DNA of 43,009 nt from Bauldia sp. Lineage in GTDB: Bacteria > Pseudomonadota > Alphaproteobacteria > Rhizobiales > Kaistiaceae. Position numbers and translations under genes: made by a program. Shown here piece by piece: positions 26,530-35,383 of the stretch. Where the stretch lies: positions 1 through 43,009 of the forward strand of contig JAGRKZ010000128.1 of NCBI GenBank assembly GCA_020442065.1, read 5' to 3'. The notes under the pieces are model-generated. The model was not told the DNA's origin. It did no database searches and saw only the letters and a list, made by a program, of their open reading frames with translations. Within the stretch, counting starts at the first letter, position 1, and every line of letters starts with the position of its first letter.

Positions 26530-28125
26530 ATGGGCCGTATCGCGTGCCTCGCCTTGGCGGCGGCGATCACGGTCGGCCCGGCGTCCGGCGCCGTGGCCAA
26601 GACTCTGGTCTATTGCGCCGAGGGCAGTCCGGCCGGTTTCGACCCCGCGCTCCATACCGACCCCGTCACGCTCGATGCCTCTGCGCAGGCGATCTACAAC
26701 CGGCTCGTCGAGTTCCGCCCGGGCACGGCCGAGATCGTGCCGGCGCTCGCCGAGCGCTGGGACGTCTCGAAGGATGGCCGCGAATACACCTTCCACCTGC
26801 GCGACGGGGTCAAGTTCCATTCGACGCCGTCCTTCACTCCCGGTCGCGACTTCAATGCCGACGATGTCGTCTTTTCGCTGGGGCGTCAGTGGCGCGCCGA
26901 TGGCCCGTGGCAGGATTATGCAGGCGGGAGCTGGCCCTGGTTCGAGGGCCTGTCACTGCCGACGCTGATCGAGTCGATCCGCAGAGACGACGACCGGACT
27001 GTGACGTTCGTTCTTCGCCAGCCCTACGCACCATTCCTTGCCGACCTCGCGATGGACTTCGCCTCTATCCTTTCCAAGGAATACGCCGACCAGCTTCTGG
27101 TGGCGGGGACACCAGAAAAGCTCGACCAGGAGCCGGTCGGGACGGGGCCGTTCCGGCTGGAGGAGAACCGCCCCGGCGCAGTGGTTCGCTATGCCGCCAA
27201 TACGGACTACTGGCGGGTGCGGCCGTCGCTCGACTCCCTGGTCTTCGACATCACCCCGGACAGCGGCGTCCGTTTCGAGAAGCTCAAGGCGGGGGAATGC
27301 CAGATGATCACGTCGCCGAACCCGTCCGATGTCGCCGCGATCCGGGACGAGGCCGGGCTGAAGTTGCTTCAGGGCAGGGAGCTCGCGCTCGCCTATCTCG
27401 CCTTCAATGCCACGCTGCCGCCCTCCGATATGACCGCCGCCCGGCGGGCGATCGCGCAGGCGATCGACAAGCAGGCCATCGTTGCCGATGTCTTCTCGGG
27501 CGATGCTGTCGCCATCGACAGCGTTCTTCCCGAGCCGATGCTCGGCGGGACCGACACGGCCGCGGCGCCCTACGATGCGGCGACCGCGACAGAGGCCGTC
27601 ACGGCCGCGGGTCTCCAGGGGGCCAAGCTGCGGCTCTGGGTGCTCCCGGGCGTCCGGCCCTACAACCCCGATTCCGGACGCATGGCCAGCGCGATCCGGA
27701 ACCAGCTCCGCGCCGCAGGCTTGGACGTGGAGATCGTCACGCCGTCGCCGGAGGACTTCGCGAACTCTTCGCTGACGCCCGACCGGGACGGCGCGGTTCT
27801 CCATGGCTGGGTCAGCGACAATGGCGATCCCGACAATCTCCTTGCGCCGCTGCTGGGCTGCGAGGCGGCCGGCATCGCCAATCGGACGATGTGGTGCAAT
27901 GCGGGTTTCGATGCCCTGCTTGCCGAGGCGCGAGCAACCGTCGATCCGTCGGCCCGGGCCCCGCTTTACGCTTCGGCTGCGCGTATCGTCGCGGCTGAGG
28001 CGCCCCTGGTGCCGATTGCAGCGCCACTCGACACGGTAGCGACTGTGGACGCTGTCGAGGGCTACGTTGTCAGTCCCTTCGGGCGCCACAACTTCGAAAC
28101 GGTCGACATCGTCGGCGGGAACTGA
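26530..28125 (+). CDS. Peptide/nickel-type ABC transporter substrate-binding protein (DppA-like), orphan
   Basis: This is a 531-residue SBP_bac_5 protein, the normal length for dipeptide-binding proteins. A signal peptide (MGRIACLALAAAITVGPASG) is followed by KTLVYCAEGSPAGFDPAL. SKDGREYTFHLRDGVKFHS, FNADDVVFSLGRQW and WVSDNGDPDNLLAPLLGCEA match DppA-type proteins. The ATG at 26530 follows a GGAGGGGGG site. No permease or ATPase genes are nearby, so it must use a transporter encoded elsewhere or act as a chemoreceptor or chaperone partner. It could be co-transcribed with the SDR gene. The ligand is not evident, and heme, dipeptide or oligopeptide are all possible. Confidence 0.9.
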   Translation: MGRIACLALAAAITVGPASGAVAKTLVYCAEGSPAGFDPALHTDPVTLDASAQAIYNRLVEFRPGTAEIVPALAERWDVSKDGREYTFHLRDGVKFHSTPSFTPGRDFNADDVVFSLGRQWRADGPWQDYAGGSWPWFEGLSLPTLIESIRRDDDRTVTFVLRQPYAPFLADLAMDFASILSKEYADQLLVAGTPEKLDQEPVGTGPFRLEENRPGAVVRYAANTDYWRVRPSLDSLVFDITPDSGVRFEKLKAGECQMITSPNPSDVAAIRDEAGLKLLQGRELALAYLAFNATLPPSDMTAARRAIAQAIDKQAIVADVFSGDAVAIDSVLPEPMLGGTDTAAAPYDAATATEAVTAAGLQGAKLRLWVLPGVRPYNPDSGRMASAIRNQLRAAGLDVEIVTPSPEDFANSSLTPDRDGAVLHGWVSDNGDPDNLLAPLLGCEAAGIANRTMWCNAGFDALLAEARATVDPSARAPLYASAARIVAAEAPLVPIAAPLDTVATVDAVEGYVVSPFGRHNFETVDIVGGN

Positions 28126-28172
28126 CCAGGTCTAGCCAGAATGGCCAAAGCGGGCGCCGACTTCGGAACGCC

Positions 28173-29339
28173 TCAACTCGGCCGGCTGGTTTCCTCCTGC
28201 TTGGCGATGTCGGGCGCGCGATAGCCGCCGACACCCTCGCCGAGGAACTGGTTGTTGGCTTCGCGAAGCCTTGCCGCCGCGTCGTCGTAGAGGAACGGCA
28301 GGAAAGCGTAGCGACGGCCCCGGGTGACCGGCGAGACGGCGTGGAGAAGCGAGCAGGAGAAGACCGCGGCACCGCCCGGCGGCGGCTTGAAGCTTCTCGG
28401 CCCGTACTCGGGGAAGCTCACTTCGCCGCCATCGAAATCGTCGTTGAGGTTGATCGAGACGGCGAAACGGCGGTGCGCCGTGCCCTTGGTGGTGTTGTCC
28501 CGGTGCGCGCGGAAATGGCCGCCTTCGGCTGCGTCGTAGCAGCAGACCAAATAACGCTCCATGCGGGTCACTTCGAACTGATGGACCTTCTTGATCTCGG
28601 GAACGACGTGGCGCCGGATGCGGTCGCGGGTCGCTGCGATGAGGTCGTCGTCGGCGATATGAAAGTCGCGCCGTTGCTTGTGGCTGCGGTCCTGTATGGC
28701 CACGGTCTTGCCGTCGATCTCGCGCATGAAGCCCGATTCCTGCCCGCCGTGGCGCTCGTACTGGTCGATCAGGCGACGGCAGAATTCCGGCTCGAACACG
28801 TCGCGCAGATAGAGAATAGGCGCCTGCAGCGCGATCCCGGCGAAGAGCTCCGGCGGCGGCAGCGCCGCAATGGAGGCGAACAACCCGTCGGTATCATCGA
28901 ACGCGAAAAGGTGGCGGACACGAAGCGTCGGGTCCAGGACGATCCAGAAGCGGCGGAGCGGGATTTCCGTATCGCCGGGCCTGGCGTCATGCGGCGCTGC
29001 CCCGTACAGCCGGGATATGGTGAAGTCGAAGTCGAAGAAGGTGCGGATGCCCGGGATCATGTCTGGGGCGCGGCCCTCGCTCTCCTCGCTCGGATCGATC
29101 GCGACGCCAAAGAAGGACGCCTTGGCGTCATCGAACAGATGGCGATTGGCGCGGATCTTCGCGATCGCGGCGCTGCCGGCTTCGTCGCGGCTGCTGCCAT
29201 AGAAGCCCAGCACGATGTAGCGGCCTCCGGTGACGTCGATGACGAAGCGCGGGTTGTGTGCGGTCCTCTGGATGAACCAGGGGCCGGGGTCGCCAACCTC
29301 GAGGCGGCGATAGGCTGGTCCGTCCGCGGCTGAGGTCAT
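28173..29339 (-). CDS. 2OG-Fe(II) oxygenase with N-terminal peroxiredoxin-like domain
   Basis: This is a 388-residue two-domain protein. Residues about 15-165 resemble the AhpC/TSA thioredoxin-like fold (VGDPGPWFI, RYIVLGFYGSS, FWIVLDPTLRVRHLF) but have no Cys at the peroxidatic position. Residues about 185-375 form a prolyl-4-hydroxylase-type 2-oxoglutarate/iron domain. The HXD pair is in GHFRAHRDN, and the distal His and Arg are in LLHAVSPVTRGRRYAFLPF. The start has a GAGGAGAG site. The protein likely hydroxylates a protein or peptide side chain, with the first domain perhaps serving as a scaffold. It is convergent with the binding-protein gene. Confidence 0.87.
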   Translation of the reverse strand: MTSAADGPAYRRLEVGDPGPWFIQRTAHNPRFVIDVTGGRYIVLGFYGSSRDEAGSAAIAKIRANRHLFDDAKASFFGVAIDPSEESEGRAPDMIPGIRTFFDFDFTISRLYGAAPHDARPGDTEIPLRRFWIVLDPTLRVRHLFAFDDTDGLFASIAALPPPELFAGIALQAPILYLRDVFEPEFCRRLIDQYERHGGQESGFMREIDGKTVAIQDRSHKQRRDFHIADDDLIAATRDRIRRHVVPEIKKVHQFEVTRMERYLVCCYDAAEGGHFRAHRDNTTKGTAHRRFAVSINLNDDFDGGEVSFPEYGPRSFKPPPGGAAVFSCSLLHAVSPVTRGRRYAFLPFLYDDAAARLREANNQFLGEGVGGYRAPDIAKQEETSRPS

Positions 29340-29436
29340 CGGAGCTCTCCTCTCGTCGGGTCAGCGGTGTGGCTTCCTGCACGATACAAAGTGCGGCCCA
29401 CGACACAAGTCGGGATACCGGCGAGAGTGCCTGGCA

Positions 29437-29661
29437 TCAGGCGCGCGGGTCGGAGTCGTCGGTGATCAGCCGCGCGCCGCGCTGGTAGGTCAGGTACATC
29501 CAGAACCAGTGCCTGCCGGCCGCACGCGCCGTCGATGGTCACGGCTTCCGAGGCGATGGCCCCGACACGGTCGCCGGTGATCACCGTCACTCCGAGTGGC
29601 TCCAGGGTTCTTCGGTACCGATGATCACGATGCGGGGCCGGACCTGCCGCGCCGCCGCCAT
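29437..29661 (-). pseudogene. Internally deleted relic of a type II NADH dehydrogenase (ndh) gene
   Basis: Three short pieces of NDH-2 appear in order but in three frames within 225 bases. The first is a start with MAAARQVRPRIVIIG, the FAD-binding N-terminus. The second is LEPLGVTVITGDRVGAIAS, the middle of the NADH domain. The third is HWFWMYLTYQRGARLIT to a TGA at 29437, the typical C-terminus. A whole gene would be about 1.3 kb, so most of it has been lost in at least two deletions. It lies 14 bases after the GGDEF gene on the same strand. The order and identity of the fragments make chance unlikely. Confidence 0.65.
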
Positions 29662-29675
29662 CGTCGGAGACCCGG

Positions 29676-30974
29676 TCAGGCCGGTTTCGAGCGCGGGAAC
29701 TGCGCGACCTTCCCGCCGCCTTCCTCGGGATGGCCGACAACGCGGTTACCGCCCGCCGCCTTGGCCGTGTAGAGCCTATGTTCAGCGGCTTCCAGCACGC
29801 TCACGAGGTCGACACCATCAAGAGGCGCCGTCGCGAGCCCGATGCTGACGGTGACGGGGGAGGCGGCGTCGGCCAGCGCGGTAGCAACCCGACGGCGCAG
29901 TCGTTCCGCGGCCAGAATTGCAGAACGGTGGGCGAGGCCGTCGCAGAGCACGACGATCTCCTCGTCCCCGTAACGGTAGACGCGATCGGTCTCCCGGGTA
30001 GTCAGGCGGATGAGATCCGCGACCTGCCGAAATGCGCCGTCACCCGCGGCCCTGCCGTGGCGATCGATGAAGGCGCGGAAACCGTCCATCACGACGATCA
30101 TCACGCTGAGCGAGCGTTTTCCCAGGGCGGCGTCGTTGACAAGGCTCCGGCCTTCGCTGTCGAAGCGGTTGCGGTCCAGAAGGCCGGTGAGACCATCGCG
30201 GCCCAGCCGGCCCTCGGTCTCCTGCCGCTGCCGGTAGGTCAGCGCATCGAAGACGTCTGACAGGAGCGGCGCGCTCCTGATCGTGCCCGCGACTTCGACA
30301 TGGCGCAGGTAGAAGGCGGTCATCAGGCCGAAGACCACGGCCGAGCCCATCTTGGCGATCCATCCGCCGTAGAGCACGCTGAAGGGCACACCGGACAGAA
30401 GGTAGAGCGCGGTGAAGAAGCCGAGTTGGTCGAACGTGAGCACCAACGCGGCCGAAAGGATCACCCGCATCATCTGACGGTCGCCAAGCCACTCTCCGGT
30501 CCGCTCGTAGAGCAGGATGAGCAGGATCGAATCGACGAACAGAAGGATGGTGCCCCAGATCATCAGGCCGCCCATCTCGTCCATCAGCTGGAAGTCGAGC
30601 GGCCTGCCGCCGGCAATCGGCACCACGTCGTGAAAGCGCATGAGAAAGACGAGCGCCACCATCAGGAAGTTGCCGACGAGCAGACCGTAGATCGGCTGGC
30701 GGACGGCCGCCGCGTCCTCGCGGATGTAGACCAGAAGCAGCATCGCCAGCTTGCCGCAGAACAGCACGATCGAGCCGGGCGAAATGACCAGGCCGCCGGG
30801 GAGTTCCAGATAGACGATCGCGGCGAGATAGGTCTCGAGGAAGTGCATCGCGCCGAGCGCGGTGAAGACCAATCCAATGCCGAAGCGGTGCCGAAGGCGG
30901 AACAGCCCCGCCATCACGGCGAAGTAAAGCAGCGCCTCGGCAAGGAGGAGCGCGAGATTGGTCCAATCGGCCAT
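29676..30974 (-). CDS. Membrane protein with degenerate GGDEF domain
   Basis: The 432-residue protein has about seven hydrophobic segments in residues 1-225, a sensory membrane region of unknown ligand, and a C-terminal GGDEF-type domain. DGLTGLLDRNRFD, VMDGFRAFIDRHGRAAGDGAF and VSIGLATAP are the flanking GGDEF-domain motifs. The active-site loop reads RYGDEEIVV at about residues 334-342, one residue shorter than the usual RYGGDEF. Cyclic di-GMP synthesis is therefore doubtful, and it may bind GTP or act as a signalling scaffold. A weak ribosome site precedes the ATG at 30974. Confidence 0.85.
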   Translation of the reverse strand: MADWTNLALLLAEALLYFAVMAGLFRLRHRFGIGLVFTALGAMHFLETYLAAIVYLELPGGLVISPGSIVLFCGKLAMLLLVYIREDAAAVRQPIYGLLVGNFLMVALVFLMRFHDVVPIAGGRPLDFQLMDEMGGLMIWGTILLFVDSILLILLYERTGEWLGDRQMMRVILSAALVLTFDQLGFFTALYLLSGVPFSVLYGGWIAKMGSAVVFGLMTAFYLRHVEVAGTIRSAPLLSDVFDALTYRQRQETEGRLGRDGLTGLLDRNRFDSEGRSLVNDAALGKRSLSVMIVVMDGFRAFIDRHGRAAGDGAFRQVADLIRLTTRETDRVYRYGDEEIVVLCDGLAHRSAILAAERLRRRVATALADAASPVTVSIGLATAPLDGVDLVSVLEAAEHRLYTAKAAGGNRVVGHPEEGGGKVAQFPRSKPA

Positions 30975-31196
30975 CGCAGGCCATCCCGTGAGTGCCCAGC
31001 ATCAAAGCCATAGACCGGGCCTGGTTACCAAGCCGTAGCACGTTTGTCGGGACTTCATAGCTCGCGAGCGGTCATTTCGGTTCGGGACTCGATGTATTCA
31101 TCGCGAGTGCATGCAAGCGGGCTCCCGGTGCCTCAATTGGAGGCGAGATCGCAAGGCAAAAGGGCACGACAAGCGGCCGAGCGGGTCCCGCCGGCG

Positions 31197-32171
31197 TCAA
31201 TCCGTGGTGATAACGGCCGCCGCCCCGCTCTCGGTGCCGATGGCGAGGCGCTTACCCGCGCCGTCCCACGCCAGCGCGCTGACCGGTGCGCCGCCGGGGC
31301 GCCGGATCAAGGCCTCCTCGGCATCGGCGAAGCGGACGGCGAGAACCATTCCGTCCTGATAGCCGATCGCCACCAGCTCCTGTTTCGGGTGGCAGGCGAC
31401 CCGGGTCACGAGGGCCTCCCGCGCGCCGAGTTGGAGCGGCGCCTTGCCCATTGGGCCATCCTTGAAATGGAAAGGCCAGAGGATCGCGGCGTTGGCGCCC
31501 GAGGTGGCAAGGAAGCGCCCCTTGGCCGACCATGAGATCGAGCGCGGTTTGGCCGGATAGCCGCTCATCCGCATGTCCTTGCCGTCGGTGAGGCGCCAGC
31601 CGTGGAGGGCGTTGTCCTGCATGCTGGTGACGACATACTTGCCGTCGGGCGAGAAGGCGGCGGTGAGATGGGCGCCTTTCCAATCGAGGCTCGTCGGCTC
31701 GGCCTCCGTTGCGGGCCACCACAGCGTGACGCCGTCATAGCGCGCGATGGCGAGCCTCAGGCCCTTGGGCGCGAAGGCGATGCCGCCGGCCGCCCGCGGC
31801 AGGTCGAGGCTCCGCTCGCCGCCGTCGGTCAGCCGGACTGAGACCTGTCGGCCGATGGTGAAGCCGACGACGTCTCCCGGTCCGGCGGCGACGTGGTCGA
31901 TCCACTTGCGCGGCCGTTCGGCAAGGCGCTCGACGTTGCCGTCCACGTCGGTGGCCGCAACGATCCCGTCATCGCCGCCGGTGATGATCCGACGGCCGTC
32001 CAGCGTCGCCGCCGCCGACAGGATGGCGCCCGCATGCACCGCAACGCGGGTCGCTGCCGGGCCGGCCACAAGCCGCAGCGAGCCGTCGCCGAGAGCGAAG
32101 GCAGTGGTGTCGCCGAGGAAGGTGGCCTCGACCACGAAGGCATGGAATGCATGGTCTTCGGCGGTCGTCAC
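31197..32171 (-). CDS. WD40-repeat beta-propeller protein
   Basis: This 324-residue protein is made of WD40-like repeats, for example GRRIITGGDDGIVAATDVDG, FSPDGKYVVTSMQDNALHGW and WSAKGRFLATSGANAAILWP. No signal peptide or enzymatic motif is seen, so it is probably a cytoplasmic protein-binding platform. It overlaps the upstream VOC gene by ATGA and lies in the same direction as the COG0523 GTPase gene. A WD40 protein beside such a GTPase recurs in Alphaproteobacteria, to my knowledge, which suggests a role in metal handling. That role is not established. Confidence 0.85.
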   Translation of the reverse strand: MTTAEDHAFHAFVVEATFLGDTTAFALGDGSLRLVAGPAATRVAVHAGAILSAAATLDGRRIITGGDDGIVAATDVDGNVERLAERPRKWIDHVAAGPGDVVGFTIGRQVSVRLTDGGERSLDLPRAAGGIAFAPKGLRLAIARYDGVTLWWPATEAEPTSLDWKGAHLTAAFSPDGKYVVTSMQDNALHGWRLTDGKDMRMSGYPAKPRSISWSAKGRFLATSGANAAILWPFHFKDGPMGKAPLQLGAREALVTRVACHPKQELVAIGYQDGMVLAVRFADAEEALIRRPGGAPVSALAWDGAGKRLAIGTESGAAAVITTD

Positions 32172-32542
32172 TTCAGGGGTTCTCCGATCTCCACCGCGTG
32201 GCCGTCCGGATCATGGAAGCGAAATACCCTTTGGCCCCAGGCCTGGCGTCTCACCGGGTGAATCAGGCGAACGCGGTCCTTCAGGCGCAAGAAGCAGGCA
32301 TCGATGTCGTCGTCTTCGAAATAGAGAAGGAGATTGCCACGGCCGAAGGGGCCGGGCTCCGCGCTGTGCTGGGATCCCCATACGGTTCGTATCAGTGCGT
32401 CGCCTGCGTGCAGCGCGAAGTGTCCGGAGAATAGAACGAAGTCGCCATGATCTTCTATCACGTCAAGGCCGACGACGTCGGCATAGAAGGCTTTGGCGAC
32501 TGCGATGTCGTTCACGAAGACGATTGGATTCACAAAGCGCAT
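32168..32542 (-). CDS. VOC-superfamily (glyoxalase/bleomycin resistance-like) protein
   Basis: This is a 124-residue protein with the paired beta-alpha-beta-beta-beta modules of the vicinal oxygen chelate fold: FVNPIVFVNDIAVAKAFYADVVGLD at the start and VFRFHDPDGHAVEIGEP at the end. The HDPDGH and terminal Glu are typical metal-side residues. Members include glyoxalases, dioxygenases and drug-binding proteins, and the activity cannot be told. It is translationally coupled to the WD40 gene and lies 176 bases after the COG0523 GTPase gene. Confidence 0.88.
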   Translation of the reverse strand: MRFVNPIVFVNDIAVAKAFYADVVGLDVIEDHGDFVLFSGHFALHAGDALIRTVWGSQHSAEPGPFGRGNLLLYFEDDDIDACFLRLKDRVRLIHPVRRQAWGQRVFRFHDPDGHAVEIGEPLK

Positions 32543-32718
32543 GTCTGGTCCTGCTGGCCGTCCGGGCCCCCACGCCCCGGCGTTGTCGCGGTACCCTCTG
32601 GCAAGGCCCGCCGACAGGCGCTGTCAGGGCCGTTCGCGCGACCGTGGACAGGTCGTTCGTTCCGAACCGCGATGCCGTGCGGGCCGGACCGTGAGGGTAG
32701 CCCCCGCGCTCGGTGGCG

Positions 32719-33744
32719 TCAGGCCTGGCAGGCGGCGAACCCGGCCTTGAGCAGGTCGGTCTCGAGCCGGCGGCCGATGAAAACGAGGCGGCTCTCGCGC
32801 CGCTCGCCGTCGCGCCATTTGCGCTGGTGGGTTCCCTCGATGATCATGTGGACACCCTGCACCACGTAGCGCTCGGGGTCGTCCTTCAGAGCGATGATGC
32901 CCTTGAGGCGGAGGATGTCCGGGCCGAAGGCCTGGGTGATCTGCTCGATCCACGGAAAGAAGCGGTTGGGATCGAGTTCGCCGGCGCGGAGCGAGAGGCT
33001 GCCGATCCCGGATTCGCTGATGTGATCGTGGTGGTGATCATGGTCATGATCGTGGTGGTCGTGATCGTGATGATGGTGATCGTGGTCGCCGTGGCCGCCC
33101 TCGAGGAAGTCGGGATCGAGGGAAAGGACGCGGTCGAGGTCGAAAGCGCCGCGGTCGAGGACCTTGTCGAGCGGGATGGCGCAGCGCTCGGTGCGGTGGA
33201 TCACGGCATGCGGGTTGATCGTCCGGATCCGGCGCTCGAGGGCGGCGAGATCGTCGGCCCCGACGAGATCGGTCTTGTTGAGGAGGATCACGTCGGCGAA
33301 GCCGAGCTGTTCCTGTGCTTCCGGCGCATCCGCGAGGCGCATGGCGAGGTGCTTGGCGTCGGCCACCGTGACCACCGCATCGAGCTTCGCTTTCGCCCGC
33401 ACGTCGTCGTCCATGAAGAAGGTCTGCGCGACCGGCGCCGGATCGGCGAGGCCGGTCGTCTCGACAAGGATGCCGTCGAACCCGCCCGGCCGTTTCATCA
33501 GGCCCTCGACGACACGGATCAGGTCGCCGCGAACCGTGCAGCAGACGCAGCCGTTGTTCATCTCGTAGACCTCCTCGTCGGATTCGACGATCAGGTCGTT
33601 ATCGATGCCGATCTCCCCGAACTCGTTGACCACGACCGCGTAACGCTTGCCGTGGTTCTCACTGAGGATGCGATTGAGGAGGGTGGTCTTGCCGGCGCCG
33701 AGATAGCCGGTAAGCACCGTGACGGGGATCTGGGTTTCAGGCAT
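32719..33744 (-). CDS. COG0523/CobW-type GTP-binding metallochaperone
   Basis: This is a 341-residue G3E GTPase. Walker A is GYLGAGKT (residues 13-20), the metal-binding motif is GCVCCTV with the CXCC at 66-69, ETTGLADP is the switch region and NKTDLVG is the guanine-recognition motif. A linker of about 25 residues near 218-243 is almost purely His and Asp, and the CobW C-terminal domain follows. Such proteins deliver zinc or another metal to client enzymes, and the His-rich linker points to metal storage or transfer. I see no clear Zur box upstream. It heads a same-strand group with the VOC and WD40 genes. Confidence 0.93.
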   Translation of the reverse strand: MPETQIPVTVLTGYLGAGKTTLLNRILSENHGKRYAVVVNEFGEIGIDNDLIVESDEEVYEMNNGCVCCTVRGDLIRVVEGLMKRPGGFDGILVETTGLADPAPVAQTFFMDDDVRAKAKLDAVVTVADAKHLAMRLADAPEAQEQLGFADVILLNKTDLVGADDLAALERRIRTINPHAVIHRTERCAIPLDKVLDRGAFDLDRVLSLDPDFLEGGHGDHDHHHHDHDHHDHDHDHHHDHISESGIGSLSLRAGELDPNRFFPWIEQITQAFGPDILRLKGIIALKDDPERYVVQGVHMIIEGTHQRKWRDGERRESRLVFIGRRLETDLLKAGFAACQA

Positions 33745-33981
33745 CGGGGAACTCCGGGGACGGTCGGTCCGGTCTTGGCGTCGCCCCCATATAGGGCAAC
33801 CCGATGCTCGCCGCCATTCCGGCAGGTGTGCGCGCTGACGAGATGGGGATCGTCGCCGGGCGACGGCGGTTAATGGTCCGCTTCCGCTGTCAGCACAATT
33901 GACAGTTCACAATTCATCTTCAGACCGAACAGCGAACGAAGCAAGATCAGATCGGGACGATCCATCGCCCTGACCGTCGGG

Positions 33982-34539
33982 CTATCCCCCGGCGCGCGCG
34001 CCATGTGCCTGCAGGCCTTCGCGCAGCAGGCCCTCGAGATCCAGGCGCTTGGTATACATGCCGAGCGAGCCGTCAGGATTCACGGGCCACTCCTCCATCG
34101 GGCGGTCGCGGTAGAGTTCCACCCCGATGTCGTCCGGGTCGCGAAGGTAGAGGGCTTCGCTTACCCCATGGTCGCTGGCGCCGTCGAGCGGGATGCCGGC
34201 CGCTATCAGCCGGCGGAGCGCGTCGGCGAGGGCGGCACGGCTCGGGTAGACGATGGCGTGGTGGTAAAGGCCGGTGGTGCCGCGCGGGGACGGGGGTCCG
34301 CCCTTGCTCTCCCAGGTGTTGAGGCCGATGTGGTGGTGATAGTCGCCTGCGGCGACGAAGGCGGCGTCGCGCCCGTAGCGCGCCTTGAGGCTGAAGCCGA
34401 GCACGCCGCAATAGAAGGCCAGCGACCGCTCGATGTCGGCGACCTTGAGGTGGGTGTGGCCGATCCGGACCCCCGGATCGATCGGCCGCGCGAGGAATTC
34501 CGCGGCTCGCGATGGATCGACTGTGGCTGCGTCTGACAT
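33982..34539 (-). CDS. VOC-family protein, catechol 2,3-dioxygenase-like
   Basis: This is a 185-residue protein with two VOC modules. IGHTHLKVADIERSLAFYCGVLGF begins the first. DYHHHIGLNTWESKGGPP and LYHHAIVYPSR follow, and LYLRDPDDIGVELYRDRP ends the second. Candidate metal ligands are the His of GHTHLKV, the His of YHHAIVYP and the Glu of GVELYRD. It resembles the CatE-type extradiol dioxygenases and related hydrolases. The start at 34539 follows GGGAG. The long upstream open frame to 34860 is an antisense shadow. It lies 82 bases after the F420-type reductase gene on the same strand and may be co-transcribed with it. Confidence 0.86.
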   Translation of the reverse strand: MSDAATVDPSRAAEFLARPIDPGVRIGHTHLKVADIERSLAFYCGVLGFSLKARYGRDAAFVAAGDYHHHIGLNTWESKGGPPSPRGTTGLYHHAIVYPSRAALADALRRLIAAGIPLDGASDHGVSEALYLRDPDDIGVELYRDRPMEEWPVNPDGSLGMYTKRLDLEGLLREGLQAHGARAGG

Positions 34540-34621
34540 CCCGGCACTCCCTGGGAGGTTCTTGTCTGCGACTATAGCAGACCGCCGCCGGGAAGGCGGC
34601 GGTCCAGGCGTCTTCGGCGGA

Positions 34622-35260
34622 TCAGGCGACCAGTCGCCAGGCGCTCTGGAAGCCGAGGCCGAGCGGCATCTGGAGGGTGATGCCGAGAAGGGCGAGGCCT
34701 TCGAGCTGGCGGGCACGCTCGAGCTTGCCGGCGTCGATGCCGCGCAGGCCGCCATCCGCAACCAGCTGAAGGACCGCTGCTTTGGCCGCGTCATCATTGG
34801 CGGCGACGAAGACGTCGAGCGGTTGCCCGGCGACGTTGCCGGCGACCAGGGTGCCGGCAAAGGTGGTGTTGAAGGCCTTCACGACTCGGCTGTCGGGCAG
34901 GAGGACCGCGAGGGTCTCTGCGGCGCTGGTGCCGGGGTCGGTGGCAAGGCCGTCATAGCTGCCGTTCAGCGGGTTGGTGATGTCAACAATGGTCTTGCCG
35001 GCGAGAGCGGTCGCATTGGTGCGGGCGAAGTCGAGCGCTGCGGCGTAGGGGAGCGCCAGCACGACAAGACCGTTCGTCAGCCCCTCGCCGGGTTTGGCGA
35101 CGGTCACCCTTGCCCCCGGATAGCCGGATCGCAACGTTCCGGCCAGCGCCTCGGCCTTGTCGAGGTCCCTGCCGACGAGCGTGACGTTGTGGCCGCCCGC
35201 GACGAGCCGGGTGCCGATGCCCCGGCCCATGTTGCCGGTGCCGACGATGGTGATGTCCAT
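34622..35260 (-). CDS. NADPH-dependent F420 reductase-type oxidoreductase
   Basis: This is a 212-residue Rossmann-fold protein with VGTGNMGRGIGTRLVAGGHNV at the N-terminus, then VVLALPY, DITNPLNGSY, VVKAFNTTFAGTLV and a helical C-terminal part. It belongs to the NADP oxidoreductases related to coenzyme F420-dependent enzymes, most of which in Proteobacteria act on other substrates. The start has a GAGGAGAG site. It is divergent from the LysR-type regulator, with 123 bases between starts, so that protein is its likely regulator. Confidence 0.9.
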   Translation of the reverse strand: MDITIVGTGNMGRGIGTRLVAGGHNVTLVGRDLDKAEALAGTLRSGYPGARVTVAKPGEGLTNGLVVLALPYAAALDFARTNATALAGKTIVDITNPLNGSYDGLATDPGTSAAETLAVLLPDSRVVKAFNTTFAGTLVAGNVAGQPLDVFVAANDDAAKAAVLQLVADGGLRGIDAGKLERARQLEGLALLGITLQMPLGLGFQSAWRLVA

Positions 35261-35338
35261 GATGGTCTCTCCTCAATGACGGGTCCCGGCGTTGTCGCCG
35301 GCGTGCTGTAGAAGTAAGTCCACCTTACAATTGCGATA

Positions 35339-35355
35339 ATCCATGAAAATCGGAT
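35339..35355. promoter_or_regulatory. Candidate LysR-type regulator binding site
   Basis: ATCC at 35339-35342 and GGAT at 35352-35355 form an inverted repeat around nine bases, in an AT-rich part of the divergent region. Short interrupted palindromes of this size are typical LysR-type recognition sites. It lies 29 bases upstream of the regulator start and 79 bases from the start of the reductase gene. Confidence 0.4.
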
Positions 35356-35383
35356 ATGATTTCCAACTGAGAGTGGGAGATAC

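Noticed and set aside
33745..33981. Zur box upstream of the COG0523 GTPase
   Set aside because: No palindrome of the expected AT-rich form was found. CACAATT occurs twice near 33895-33916, but as a direct repeat and far from the start.
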